From contig CAZMNY010000020.1 in the NCBI GenBank assembly GCA_964567745.1, positions 76,847-140,846 on the forward strand: a stretch of 64,000 nt of DNA, read 5' to 3'. The notes under the pieces were generated by a model. It saw only the letters and a program-made list of their open reading frames with translations. It was not told where the DNA came from and did no database searches. Below, one piece after another: positions 1-9,857 of this stretch (the stretch's first letter is position 1; each line of letters opens with the position of its first letter). Source of the DNA: CAZMNY01 sp964567745. GTDB taxonomy: Bacteria; Planctomycetota; Planctomycetia; Pirellulales; Pirellulaceae. The position numbers and the translations under genes are program-made.

Positions 1-11
1 GTGCGACGCTT

Positions 12-3000
12 CTATCGATTAAATAGAAAGGCGGGGGTGTTGATAAGAGCCCAGCCTAGGTCTTGGATGCCGATCAGGCGACCTTGTTGTTTCTGGGCTT
101 CGCTGCGTGCGACCTCGTCGGCGAGCTGCTTCCACTGGCTGTCGAGGCTGCGATAGTGATCGATCAACAGTTTCTTCTGTTCGGCGGTTCGTTTTGACGG
201 TTCGGCGTTGAGCGCCCCGGCTAAATTGGCGGGCAACGATTTCGATTGGAACGGTCGAGGTGAATCGGTTAGCGAAATCCGGAAACGACCGAGCATATGT
301 TTGCCGTCCGGGAATTGCTGATTCAGAGTGATCGTCAGTACGGCTCCGCCCTCGAAGGAAACGACTTCGCTGAATTCGTACAACGCGGAGTGGGCCTTGT
401 TGAATGCGGGCATTATCGCCCAGCCGGTTGACGGGTTTCCGTCGATCGAATTCGCCACGGGCCAGCTGGCTTGACTGAAATCAGCTTGGGCATTCCTTAG
501 CGCCACCGCGACGGCTTCGGCTGGCTTACTCTTCGGCGCCGCCTTAACCGAGAACTCGGAAAGCACGAAGTTGCCATTGTCGGCGCGGCCTGGTCCGCCG
601 GCGGGGAGCGACTTGTCGTTCATCGCCTCAAGACGGATTCCCGTAGTCTTCTTAAGCGCCGTGGGAATGACAACGCGATACTCGCCTTTCTTGAGTCCGC
701 CTGTCACGGAAAGGCTGTTGTCTTTGTTCAGTTGAAACTTGGCGTCTACAGTGGATGAAAACTCGCTCGGTTTGACCACATTCCACTGAGTTACCGACAA
801 CGCTCGCTTCTCCCACTCGGCCTGCTTGGCCGGAAGCTGTTGCTCATAAGCCTTCAATTTGGCTACCAGGGCATTGTGATCGGCACCGACGGCTTCCATC
901 GCCCGAACCGCGAGCTGAGTTTCTGTGGGGCTGGGCTCCCGGCTGAGGAATCGCAGGAAGACCTTGCGGACCAGCTGCTGATCGTCTTTCTCACTTGCGA
1001 CCAGTTTCGCCAATTCACTTTTTGGGTCGGCCAGGGCGTTGGCGACGGTGGGCCCGTTGACGAGCTTCATGATCGGCCCAAGCACCATCCCAGATGATCG
1101 CTCGCATTCGCAGGCGCTCTCACGTACGGGGCGGCCGAAGTCGTCGAGGAAGGGGACTTTGACGCCGGCGTCGGGAATTTGGGCAGCACGGAATCCGGCC
1201 GGCGCGCCTGCGATATTCGGTCGCGATCCAGTCGCGGCATGAATCGTGTCGTAGAGAACCTCCGCCGGCAGTCGACGTGGAAGTGCATGCGAAAAATTGA
1301 TCTGGTCGTCTTCGTTCCAGCGATTCGAGACAATCGAATGTTGATACGTTCGCGATTTGCAAATTGTGCGAAGCAGTTCTTGGACGTCGAATCCGCTATC
1401 GATAAAGTGCTTTGAGAGGGCGTCGAGCAACTGAGGATTGGAAGCTGGATTGCCCGCTCGAAGATCGTCAATCGGCTCAATGATTCCGATGCCGAACAAA
1501 TAGCCCCATAATCGATTGGCATAGCTGCTGGCAAAGTAAGGGTTGTCGGCCGCTGTCAGCCAATGGGCCAGTTGCTGACGCCGGTTCCCCTCTTTCGGCA
1601 TGTCCGCGTGATCATAGGGAAACTTGGGCGCAGTCACCTGTCCCGTTCGATCGTGAGTCATCTCGCCTGAACTTTTGTCGTATACGACTTCGACCAGAGG
1701 CTTCGCGCCCTCGACAGCCGTACGGCCAAGTTTGAGAGTGCGATAGGCCGGATCGATTTTTCGACCGACTTGAGCGAAGTAGGCGGCCAACTCGTAATAC
1801 TGATCCTGGGTCCAGCGTTCGAACGGATGGTCGTGACACTTGTTGCAGTTAAAGCGAACTGCCATGAACAGGTGGGTGGTGTTCTCCATCGCCTCGGCGG
1901 GCGTCCGCAACACTTTGTAGTAGGCGGCCGGTGGGTTTTCGACGTTCGATCCAACTGCGGTGAGGATGTCTCGTGCAAAGACGTCGTACGGTTGGTTCGA
2001 CGCGATCGCTTGCTTGATCCAGTTTCGCAGTCGCAGCGAACCCTCTTCGCCGAGGAACTTACGATTGACTTGGAGCAAGTCCGCCCACTTGTTCGTCCAA
2101 TGTTCGATAAAGTCACTGTTGCCGACGAGCGAATCAACAAGCTGATCGCGCCGTTCGCGCCGGCTGCCTTTCGCCGTCAAAAACTCGCTCAATTGCTCGG
2201 GAGTCGGCGGGAGCCCGGTCAAGTCGAGATAAACTCGCCGAGCGAATTCGTGGTCAGTGCAGAGATCTGCCGGAGCAACTCGCACTCGTTCAAGTTTCTG
2301 GTAAACCAACTCATCGACAAAGTTGTAGGTCTCCGGCGCCTTCCACTCGAACCCACTACGGTCGCCCATGACAGTCAACGTTGCGGCGGCGTACGATCCT
2401 TCAAATCGCACTAGCACCGGCGCCTCGCCTCGACGCAGCATGGTCAAGACTCCGCTCGAGTCCGCGTCGACAACTTCGATGTTTCCGCTCTCAATAAAAG
2501 CCTCTCGCGTCACGTCTCTAACCATCCCATCGGTATACGTTGCCAGCACAGACATTTGCAGAGTCATGCCGGCTCGAGGCACGATCGGATCTTTGGGAAA
2601 GACTTCAATCGAAGCAACTCGCGGCTTGTCCAAATCCAACACGGTGCCGCCGGTAATCCAGCCCCGTACGATTTCGTAGTAGTCGTGCTCGATTTTCGTG
2701 CGGACTCCTCCGACATGGGGAATCGCGCCGGTGGCTTTGAGCAACATTAGACTTTGATCCGGCGCGGCTCGATTGAATCGTCTCGCGCCCAAGTCGTCGG
2801 TAAATGCGCGATGGTCGTAGAGTGCGTCGTATCCTCGGAGTGAGAGTTTGAAACCGCCCTTCCCTTTTTTGGCGCCGTGGCAGGTTCCTTGACTACAGCC
2901 CATCTTGCTGAGCGCAGGTTGAACGTCCTGGACGAAGCTGATTGCGGGCGTCGTTTGAGACCCGGCGACTTCAACTGGAATCGAAACCTGGCGGCCGCCG

Positions 3001-3335
3001 TAAGAGAATTTCAACTCGCCCTTACCGTCCGCCAGTGGTGAAACGAGGCCGTTGCCGGAGACAGCGACTTGGGCCGGAGTCTGTTCGCGTTTGGCCATTC
3101 GTGTCAGGTCGATGATCTCGCCGCGCTTCGTCCGTCCGAGGATCAGCATCTGACGGTAGGCGAAACGATGAGTCAGTTGAATCGACGGCGGAATGGCCTC
3201 GATTCGATCGACTTGAACGCTTTTGGGCAGGTCATCAGCCGAGCAGGCTCGATTCTGGCCGAGCTCCGAACTCGCGGCGAGCAGGAAGCCGATCAAAAGC
3301 AGTCGTCTGCAAAGCATCGAACGGAACGTCAACAT
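12..3335 (-). CDS. Secreted planctomycete DUF1549/DUF1553 protein with Ig-like domain
   Basis: An 1107-aa protein with an N-terminal signal peptide (hydrophobic stretch at residues 11-22). A heme-like segment follows at 147-153, with spacing Cys-X4-Cys-His rather than CXXCH, and then the GKGGFKLSLRG block typical of these planctomycete proteins. Residues about 238-322 resemble a bacterial Ig-like (BIG2) domain, 335-545 a DUF1549 (PSCyt2) domain with a CNKCH motif at 497-501, and 585-830 a DUF1553 (PSD1) domain. The C-terminal ~280 residues look like a beta-rich accessory domain. The family is abundant in Planctomycetota and is thought to act in the periplasm, possibly on polysaccharides; its biochemistry is not established. 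It lies 64 bp downstream of the WD40/cytochrome gene on the same strand, so the two are probably co-transcribed. The family call is firm; the function is unknown. Confidence 0.9.
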   Translation of the reverse strand: MLTFRSMLCRRLLLIGFLLAASSELGQNRACSADDLPKSVQVDRIEAIPPSIQLTHRFAYRQMLILGRTKRGEIIDLTRMAKREQTPAQVAVSGNGLVSPLADGKGELKFSYGGRQVSIPVEVAGSQTTPAISFVQDVQPALSKMGCSQGTCHGAKKGKGGFKLSLRGYDALYDHRAFTDDLGARRFNRAAPDQSLMLLKATGAIPHVGGVRTKIEHDYYEIVRGWITGGTVLDLDKPRVASIEVFPKDPIVPRAGMTLQMSVLATYTDGMVRDVTREAFIESGNIEVVDADSSGVLTMLRRGEAPVLVRFEGSYAAATLTVMGDRSGFEWKAPETYNFVDELVYQKLERVRVAPADLCTDHEFARRVYLDLTGLPPTPEQLSEFLTAKGSRRERRDQLVDSLVGNSDFIEHWTNKWADLLQVNRKFLGEEGSLRLRNWIKQAIASNQPYDVFARDILTAVGSNVENPPAAYYKVLRTPAEAMENTTHLFMAVRFNCNKCHDHPFERWTQDQYYELAAYFAQVGRKIDPAYRTLKLGRTAVEGAKPLVEVVYDKSSGEMTHDRTGQVTAPKFPYDHADMPKEGNRRQQLAHWLTAADNPYFASSYANRLWGYLFGIGIIEPIDDLRAGNPASNPQLLDALSKHFIDSGFDVQELLRTICKSRTYQHSIVSNRWNEDDQINFSHALPRRLPAEVLYDTIHAATGSRPNIAGAPAGFRAAQIPDAGVKVPFLDDFGRPVRESACECERSSGMVLGPIMKLVNGPTVANALADPKSELAKLVASEKDDQQLVRKVFLRFLSREPSPTETQLAVRAMEAVGADHNALVAKLKAYEQQLPAKQAEWEKRALSVTQWNVVKPSEFSSTVDAKFQLNKDNSLSVTGGLKKGEYRVVIPTALKKTTGIRLEAMNDKSLPAGGPGRADNGNFVLSEFSVKAAPKSKPAEAVAVALRNAQADFSQASWPVANSIDGNPSTGWAIMPAFNKAHSALYEFSEVVSFEGGAVLTITLNQQFPDGKHMLGRFRISLTDSPRPFQSKSLPANLAGALNAEPSKRTAEQKKLLIDHYRSLDSQWKQLADEVARSEAQKQQGRLIGIQDLGWALINTPAFLFNR

Positions 3336-3399
3336 GTTATGTCCATTTATTGTTGTGGGCGACGCGAGTCGTTTTAGGTGCTCGACCTGTTGGCGAGCC

Positions 3400-4860
3400 T
3401 CACTTTTTTGCTACCGGCGTTGTTGCAGCGGCTGCAACTTTGGGTTTCTGCAGTTCGACGGGCGGAAACTGTTTGATCACTTTGGCCGTCTTGATGTCAA
3501 TCAAGCGAACCATGCCGTCGAATCCGCCGACAGCCGCTTGTTTGTTGTTGGGATGAAGTGCGACCGCAAACACACCGCCTTGAACTTCGAGTTTCATGAC
3601 ACTTGCGGCGTCGGCAACTTTGCAAATCTGAACCTCACCTTTGCCGTTGTAACTGCTGCCGGCGATCAAGCTGGCGCCGTCCGGACTGAAAGCGACGTCG
3701 AACACGCGACCTTGGAGTTTCGGGAAGGCTCGAATCAGATTGAAGTCATCGCCGATCTTTCTCGCTTTCTCGCGATACATGCGATACATCTTCGGCTGGC
3801 CGTCGGCGCCGCCGGTCACGATTTGATCTTGTTTGGGATGCCGGTCGACTGCGTTGAGTCCGCCTTTAAGCGCGCCAGGAGTAATGCTCGTAATGTTGTC
3901 GACGAAACGCTGAGTTGGAACGTTGATCAGTTTGGCCGAGCGGTCGCGGCCGACAGTCACGAGGTGATCCGACTTGACGGAGAATACGGTGTCGAGAACC
4001 CAATCGCTGTGGGCGCCGCTGAACAGAACCTGCTTCCCCGTCTCGGCATCGATGGCTCGAATCGTGTTGTCCGGGCAGCCAAAGCCAACCAGTTTACCGT
4101 CGTGCGACCAGCTGGCACCGTAGAGCGTGTCGTGGCCGACCGTAAGACTTCGCAACAGTTCATTGCGCTCCAAGTCCCAAATCTGCAGTTCTCCCATGCG
4201 ACCGGGGTTGCCGCCGGTTACGGCCAATCGCTTTCCATCGGCGGAGAACGCGATCGACTGAATTCGCTCGGACAAGCCGATCAGCCTGGCAGCGATTCCG
4301 CTTCCGTCGGCATGGTGAAGCACAACTTCGTGGTAACCCGAGACGGCCAATAGCTTGCCGTCGGGCGAATAGGCGAGCGATGTGATCACGGGCGCCGCCG
4401 CGTAGGAAGGCGGGTTATCGGCATCGAATTGAGATTTGGCCGCCATCGGCGAGTCGTCCGCTGCGCCTTCGAGGATCCACTGCTCGATCAGTTTTCGATC
4501 GGTCTCGTGCAGTGGTTTCGCGTCCTTGGGCATGTCGGCTGTTCCGGACTCGGGAGTGATCAAGGCGAGCAAGCCACTCTTGTCCGGCGACTTGGGAACG
4601 ATGGCCGCGTCGCCAGTCTCACCACCCTTCAGCAGGTGATCAAAATCGGTCATCACGTATTCGCCGCCCTGTTTAGCTGGCTGATGGCAGCCGTGACAAT
4701 GCTCTTGAAAGATGGGTCGTATCTGACGGTAGTAGCTAACCGCTTGATTCGACGCGGGTTCGGCTTCGTCGTCCGCCGCCTCAATACGACTCATGGGGAT
4801 CAGCAGAAGCGGAAGTGCGAAGAGAACCAGAGCGGGTTGAATGCGATGGATGGTCGACAA
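3400..4860 (-). CDS. Secreted cytochrome-type (PSCyt1) WD40-repeat protein
   Basis: A 486-aa protein starting at a TTG with AAGGA eight bases upstream. It has a signal peptide (hydrophobic core about residues 9-22). A planctomycete cytochrome domain follows with a canonical CXXCH heme motif (C55, C58, H59) and the RPIFQEHC-type lead-in. From about residue 145 to 470 there are repeated WD40-like blades (for example SLAYSPDGKLLAVSG, IAFSADGKRLAVTGG, VAFSPDGASLIAGSS). The likely place is the periplasm. It is the upstream member of a two-gene unit with the DUF1549/DUF1553 protein; this pairing of a WD40-cytochrome gene with a DUF1549/DUF1553 gene is common in planctomycetes. The biochemical role is not known. 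Confidence 0.9.
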   Translation of the reverse strand: MSTIHRIQPALVLFALPLLLIPMSRIEAADDEAEPASNQAVSYYRQIRPIFQEHCHGCHQPAKQGGEYVMTDFDHLLKGGETGDAAIVPKSPDKSGLLALITPESGTADMPKDAKPLHETDRKLIEQWILEGAADDSPMAAKSQFDADNPPSYAAAPVITSLAYSPDGKLLAVSGYHEVVLHHADGSGIAARLIGLSERIQSIAFSADGKRLAVTGGNPGRMGELQIWDLERNELLRSLTVGHDTLYGASWSHDGKLVGFGCPDNTIRAIDAETGKQVLFSGAHSDWVLDTVFSVKSDHLVTVGRDRSAKLINVPTQRFVDNITSITPGALKGGLNAVDRHPKQDQIVTGGADGQPKMYRMYREKARKIGDDFNLIRAFPKLQGRVFDVAFSPDGASLIAGSSYNGKGEVQICKVADAASVMKLEVQGGVFAVALHPNNKQAAVGGFDGMVRLIDIKTAKVIKQFPPVELQKPKVAAAATTPVAKK

Positions 4861-5587
4861 GACAGAATTCCTTGGCGCCGGCGGTCAAAAGGAGGATGCC
4901 CGGCGGAGTCGAGTGCGACGGAAGTCCCTATGGCGAGACAACTTGGCCGAGTGGGCGGACGTATCGTGTCCCTTGTTTTACAAGTCTTACATTCTATCCT
5001 TGCCGCTACGACGCCGCAAACGTCGCGAGACGCAAACGGTTTGACTCACCCAAGTCATACTGACAGTTTCTCTATCCGCGCCAGCCCAAACGAAACTGGC
5101 CCTATTCCCTCGTTTTTGCGGGCCGCCGCGCCAAGTCGAGAAAAGTTGGTTCTCGATGCGGGGCTTTGGTGCTACGCTGTAGGGTGTGCGACTACCCCAA
5201 TTGGCGGGTTCGCGCGTCCACTCGCTGAGTGATCCTCGCTGGGCGGCCAGAGTTTGTCTGTGGGTGCAAAGTCAGTGGTGCAGAACACTCTTGACAACAA
5301 AAACGCAAGCAAGGCGTTTCGCTCGCTCCTTGAGCGACCTGCCCGCCACGCATTGCTTGGGTAATAGCCCCCGCCAGTGTTTTCCGCGAGCCCCAGATAT
5401 GTGGGAAAACAGGGTGCCTCCTACTTAATGAATTCCGATTACTCGCTCGAAACGGCTTGAAAAATCGGGAATTTCTCAAGAATGCCGAGAACAGTGGTTT
5501 TTCCAGCGTTTTCAGGACATCGCGGCCCGACACGACATTTGGTTTTCTAGTGGCCGCCGGGGCCTGCGCAATTTCCGTTGCCCAAAA
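4861..5587. other. Intergenic stretch without recognised features
   Basis: About 730 bp between the minus-strand WD40/cytochrome gene and the family A element. Short open frames exist on both strands, but none has a plausible ribosome binding site, family signature or compositional support. It probably carries the promoter of the minus-strand pair; no clear -35/-10 pair could be assigned. Confidence 0.4.
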
Positions 5588-5696
5588 CTAGTGCCGCGTC
5601 AACTCGAAAAATGGGGGTTGGCTTCGGCGTAACTTGAGTTGGCGGCGTACGATACAAACACTGGGATCCTAATTCTTAGTGTTGACGCTGCACTAG
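5588..5696 (-). mobile_element. Family A CTAG-bounded MITE-like element, copy A1
   Basis: A 109-bp non-coding element that starts and ends with CTAG. Its termini are imperfect inverted repeats (CTAGTGCAGCGTCAAC against CTAGTGCCGCGTCAAC). Read on the minus strand it matches copy A2 (11451-11559) with about two differences, and copy A3 (58177-58285) with a few more. It is too short to code for a transposase. It lies 115 bp upstream of the DUF4105 lipoprotein gene. The CTAG ends may represent a target-site duplication or palindromic target; this is inference. Confidence 0.85.
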
Positions 5697-5811
5697 CCAA
5701 GTTGGTATTTAGCGAACCTTGGATTCTCGAGACGTTGTTTCGATGCCCGTTAACAGGTTGCCAATCAAGCGCACAATCGGCATCGGCCCCGAAAGAAAGC
5801 CCCATCGCGCA

Positions 5812-6651
5812 ATGGCCGTTCGTTGCCGCAAAACATGTCTGTTGGCCGTCATGGCGATCGCTGTCTCCGGCTGCGCAACGACACCCCAAAACGGGCTCGA
5901 CGAGGTGCTGACGGCATCAAACAATCGCGACTGGACGCCCAATCATGCGCTGCTTCCCAGAGCCGAGTTTCACGGCAATCAGGTCACGCTTCGCAACATT
6001 CGCAACTCGAGATACCTCACCGGCTCCGACTACGTCGCGCAGCACTACGACGATCAATTCAACGTCGACGAACTCAATTCAGTCGACTTCATCATGACGC
6101 CCTTCAAAGAGGCGCCGGCGCTCGCGCATACCATGCTCAGTTTTGGTTTTCGCGACGGCCGACACGTCCTGGTTTCCGCGGAAGCCAGGCTCGAGACAGG
6201 TGAGGAGTACCACCCGATCAACGGCGCGATGAGGCAGTACGAGTTGATGTATATTTTGGGTGATGAGCGGGACTTGTTGCCGCTGCGCACCAAGCATCGT
6301 GATGTCGATGTCTACGTTTACCGCAGCACCGCCGGACCGCCTCGAGTTCGCTCGTTGTTTCGCAGCGTGATGAAGCGAGTGAACGAACTCGAGCAGCGAC
6401 CGGAATTCTACGATACGATCGCGAACAACTGCACGTCGAATATTGTCTGGCACATCAACCAGATCCAACCCGGCCGCATTCCGCTGGACTTGCGAGCTCT
6501 CCTGCCCGGTTACTCGGACGAGTTGGCTTACGAGCTTGGCATGATTGAACGCCACGGTGATTTCGAGAACACGCGACGAATGGCGCGGATCACCGATCTA
6601 TCCAACGCCCACATCGGCGACCCCGCGTTCTCCGCGAAGATTCGACGCTGA
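5812..6651 (+). CDS. DUF4105-type lipoprotein (Lnb N-terminal-like)
   Basis: A 279-aa protein when started at the ATG at 5812; the frame is open further upstream. This start gives a classic lipoprotein signal: basic RCRK, a hydrophobic LLAVMAIA stretch and the lipobox AVSGC at about residues 17-21. The body carries the DUF4105/Lnb-like pattern: a conserved RNSRY start, a strand with HTMLSFGFRDGRHVLVSAEAR and, further on, the NNCTSN segment that holds the conserved Asn-Cys-Thr. This domain has a papain-like fold in related families, so a peptidase or amidase role is possible but unproven. It is anchored in the envelope by inference. It is monocistronic, followed by a convergent trkH. Confidence 0.8.
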   Translation: MAVRCRKTCLLAVMAIAVSGCATTPQNGLDEVLTASNNRDWTPNHALLPRAEFHGNQVTLRNIRNSRYLTGSDYVAQHYDDQFNVDELNSVDFIMTPFKEAPALAHTMLSFGFRDGRHVLVSAEARLETGEEYHPINGAMRQYELMYILGDERDLLPLRTKHRDVDVYVYRSTAGPPRVRSLFRSVMKRVNELEQRPEFYDTIANNCTSNIVWHINQIQPGRIPLDLRALLPGYSDELAYELGMIERHGDFENTRRMARITDLSNAHIGDPAFSAKIRR

Positions 6652-6932
6652 GCTCAGCCTGAGGCGATCGCCCACTTTCAAATGCCGGCGCTTTGTGCAC
6701 GTGAACCTTGACGGGCAACGCTGTGACGCAAATTGGGCGAGTCATTGACGGTCGACGAATCGCTTGCGCATGCCCCCTCTCCCCGCCCCTCACGCGTCGC
6801 TGGGAAAGGCGGCTCGTTTCTTGTTTCGGCCTTTACAATTGGGGCCGATATAACGCGCATCGTTACGCTGAAACGGAGAATAGCTGCGGGCAAAAATGCT
6901 TTACAGCGTTGCCCATTCGTGCGACGTATCCG

Positions 6933-8495
6933 CTACCGGTTGCGCCAGAAGCCGGGGATCAAGAGGACGAGCACGGAGTAGATCTCGAGCCGTCCGATCA
7001 TCATCAGCCAGACGAACAACAGCTTTGAGTACCAGCTGAAGGCGGCGTAGTTCTCTGTCGGCCCGACGACTCCGAATCCGGGTCCGATGTTGTTCAGCGT
7101 CGCGGCGACTGCACTCGCTGAATCGATCAGCTTGTTCGAAGGGTCTTCGCCCCAAACGGAATCGGGCTCCAAGGCGGCGACGAACAACCAGCCTCCGATG
7201 AATAGCCCGAGGATGATGCCGAAGTAGACCAAGATGGCCTGCCTGAGTTTTGGATCGTCGAGCGTCTTGCCGGCAAGTCTTAGCGATCGAACGAGCGATG
7301 GTCGATAAGCCTGTTCAATTTCCACTCGAAGAATCTTGAACATCAAGATGTGGCGAATCACTTTCATGCCGCCGCCGGTGCTCCCCGCGCAACCACCGAT
7401 AAACATTAGCACCAGCAACAGAATTCGGCTCGAATCGGTCCACTGATCAAAGTCGTGAGTTCCGAATCCGGTTGTCGTAATGATCGAGACCACTTGGAAC
7501 AGGCTGTAGCGAACGGCATTGGCCGCCGTCTTGCCGTTTGTCTCGCCGCTGAAATCTCCGTGAGGCACGCCGAAGATAATGATCGCGACGGTGGCGACAA
7601 GGATGATCCCCACGTAAACCCGGAACTCGGTATCGTCCGTCAGAATTCGCGGGCCGCGCAAGAGTGAGAAGGCGAGCAGAGTGAAGTTGGCGCCGGCGAG
7701 CACCATGAAGACGACGATTACATAGTCGATCGTCGCCGAATCAAAATGTTTGACGCTCGCGTTGTAAGTGCTGAACCCGCCGGTGGCCATCGTTCCGAAG
7801 GAATGGCAGAGCGCGTCGAACAAGGTCAGGCCGGTGAACATGAGAATCAACGCCATGACAATGTTCAGCGCGATGTAGATACCCGCGAACAGCCAGGCCG
7901 ACTGCTGCATTCGAGTGTGGGCGCCGTCTTTCGTTGGTCCTGTAATCTCGGCGCGCATGAGCGCTTTGCCCGACGACCCCATGCCAAGAATTGCGACGAA
8001 CAGGACGACGATGCCAAGGCCGCCGAGAAAGTGGGTGCTGCTGCGCCAAAACAGAATGCAGTGCGGCACGCCCGTTGACTCGAGATCCGTAATCACGGTG
8101 GCACCCGTTGTGCTGAAGCCCGATTGAGATTCGAACAGAGCGTCGACGACTGTCATCGCTTTGCCCGGCGCACGTTCGCAGTCGCTCAGCAAAAACGGCA
8201 AGGCGCCGAGCACGGTGGCCATGATCCAGCTGAATCCGACGACCGCCATCGCCTCTTTGCGATACAAGGTGCCTTGGGCTTTGCCGCCAATCCTGATGAG
8301 GATGCCGCCAACAGTCAGGCTTGCCGCCGTGCTGAGGATCAGCGCGACAAATCCTTGCATTTCAAAATGGGCCGGGAGGTTCAGATCGGGTCGCCGTCCG
8401 AGTGAGGGGTGAGCCCAGGGGAGGCTGAACACCATCGCGACGCCAATCAGAATGGCGATAATGCCGAGCAGTCGTAGGACCAGGCGATAGTTCAT
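6933..8495 (-). CDS. trkH: TrkH-type potassium transporter membrane subunit
   Basis: A 520-aa polytopic membrane protein with the four pore-loop repeats of the TrkH/KtrB family: TTGATV near residue 130, MATGGFS near 235, TTTGFGT near 340 and NNIGPGFG near 467. The conserved glycine in each repeat forms the K+ selectivity filter in characterised homologues. Length fits TrkH (about 480-520 aa). It imports K+ through the inner membrane when bound to the cytosolic TrkA ring. Its start lies 21 bp after the trkA stop, so the two subunits form an operon on the minus strand with the upstream ferredoxin gene. Confidence 0.95.
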   Translation of the reverse strand: MNYRLVLRLLGIIAILIGVAMVFSLPWAHPSLGRRPDLNLPAHFEMQGFVALILSTAASLTVGGILIRIGGKAQGTLYRKEAMAVVGFSWIMATVLGALPFLLSDCERAPGKAMTVVDALFESQSGFSTTGATVITDLESTGVPHCILFWRSSTHFLGGLGIVVLFVAILGMGSSGKALMRAEITGPTKDGAHTRMQQSAWLFAGIYIALNIVMALILMFTGLTLFDALCHSFGTMATGGFSTYNASVKHFDSATIDYVIVVFMVLAGANFTLLAFSLLRGPRILTDDTEFRVYVGIILVATVAIIIFGVPHGDFSGETNGKTAANAVRYSLFQVVSIITTTGFGTHDFDQWTDSSRILLLVLMFIGGCAGSTGGGMKVIRHILMFKILRVEIEQAYRPSLVRSLRLAGKTLDDPKLRQAILVYFGIILGLFIGGWLFVAALEPDSVWGEDPSNKLIDSASAVAATLNNIGPGFGVVGPTENYAAFSWYSKLLFVWLMMIGRLEIYSVLVLLIPGFWRNR

Positions 8496-8516
8496 GATCA
8501 GTTATGCCTGTGGGGT

Positions 8517-9857
8517 CTACCCTTGTGCGGCGAAGAGAAGCAGAGCCTCCTCGACGTCGCTGTTGTCCATGAGCGTCAGCACCAAATCGCCCGGCATCAG
8601 TTTCTCGTCGGCGCCGGGAACATGCGGAAAATCTTCTCGCAACACGGCGGCAATCAGACAGGAATTCGGTAGCGGCAGTCTTGCCAAGACATGTTCCGTG
8701 GCCGCCGCACCGGGAAGCACTTCGATTTCGAAAACGCCGATGTTCCCGCCTCGAAGCGCCGTGCGAGAGACAACGCATCCGGTGTTGAGCAAGCCGAGAA
8801 CCTGCCGCGCCATCACGTCGCGCTCGCTGACCGCCAAATCGATGCCAAGCCTTCCGACGACATTGGCGTAGTCGGGGCGTCCGACGATGGCCATGATCTG
8901 CTTGGCGCCGATTTCTCTGGCTTCGACGCCGGACATGATGTTGTTTTCATCGTCGCCCGTGCAAGCCACAAACGTATCCGCCGCTCCCACTCGCTCCTCT
9001 TCCAATACCGATTTGCGAGTGGCGTCGGCGTGGACGACGGTTGTGGTGCGCAAGTTCGACGCCAGAAATTCGCACCGCTCGGGCGATTGATCCATGATCA
9101 GCACGTCGTAGCGATCTTGCTCTAGCGCTTGCGCGAGGTGATAACCCGTCTCGCCTCCGCCGGCGATCACAACTCGCATCTGCGATTCGACGCCATGTTG
9201 GAAGAGACTCATGACTTGCTTCAAGTCGTCGTGTCGTCCAATTAACGTGAGTCGGTCGCCGATCTCGATCAAGTCTTCGGCTCTCGCGATCCACATCTTG
9301 CCGCCACGGAGGATCGTTCCAATGCGCACGCCAGTCGGCACGTTCAACTCTTTGACAGGCGTCTTGTCGACTCCTTTTTGACTCACCGTCGCTTCTTGCA
9401 CTTCGAGCGCGCCGCGACCAAAGTTTTCGAGCACCGTCGAGCCTGGGTTGCGAATGTGTCGAGCGATTTCGATGGCCGAAAGATGTTCCAGGCTGAGCAG
9501 GCGATCGATCGCGAAATGCCGCTGATAGTCAAACGTGCTCAAGTCGCGAAAGACGGGCGAGAAAACTCGGGCAACGGTGCGTCTCGCTCCCATCGCTTTG
9601 CCCATGCTGGCGGCGACCAAGTTGACTTCGTCGTCGCCCGTTAACGCGAGGCACAGATCGGCGCCCGGCACTCCCGCTTGAAAGAGAACGCTCGATTGCG
9701 ACGCCGAACCGACGATGGCGCGAACGTCGAGCTCTTCGTTAATTCGCCTGATGTGGGCGGCGTCGTTATCGACGACGGTTACGCTGTGTCGGTGTTGGCA
9801 GAGCAAGTCGGCAACCCATGTGCCGACCGTTCCCGCTCCGAGCGTCACGATCCTCAT
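8517..9857 (-). CDS. trkA: TrkA, NAD(H)-binding regulatory subunit of K+ uptake
   Basis: A 446-aa protein with two tandem RCK units, as in TrkA. The first Rossmann motif is GAGTVGTWVADLL near the N terminus and the second is IAGGGETGYHLAQAL near the middle; each is followed by a TrkA-C type domain. I chose the ATG at 9857 rather than an upstream in-frame start because it has GGAGAG eight bases upstream and places the Rossmann strand (MRIVTLGAGTVG) at the N terminus. The ATG overlaps the stop of the upstream ferredoxin gene as ATGA, a sign of translational coupling. TrkA gates TrkH according to bound nucleotide. Confidence 0.94.
   Translation of the reverse strand: MRIVTLGAGTVGTWVADLLCQHRHSVTVVDNDAAHIRRINEELDVRAIVGSASQSSVLFQAGVPGADLCLALTGDDEVNLVAASMGKAMGARRTVARVFSPVFRDLSTFDYQRHFAIDRLLSLEHLSAIEIARHIRNPGSTVLENFGRGALEVQEATVSQKGVDKTPVKELNVPTGVRIGTILRGGKMWIARAEDLIEIGDRLTLIGRHDDLKQVMSLFQHGVESQMRVVIAGGGETGYHLAQALEQDRYDVLIMDQSPERCEFLASNLRTTTVVHADATRKSVLEEERVGAADTFVACTGDDENNIMSGVEAREIGAKQIMAIVGRPDYANVVGRLGIDLAVSERDVMARQVLGLLNTGCVVSRTALRGGNIGVFEIEVLPGAAATEHVLARLPLPNSCLIAAVLREDFPHVPGADEKLMPGDLVLTLMDNSDVEEALLLFAAQG

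Noticed and set aside
3223..4353. Long plus-strand open frame opposite the WD40/cytochrome gene
   Set aside because: It is antisense to a gene with clear signal peptide, heme motif and WD40 blades, and shows no family signature of its own.
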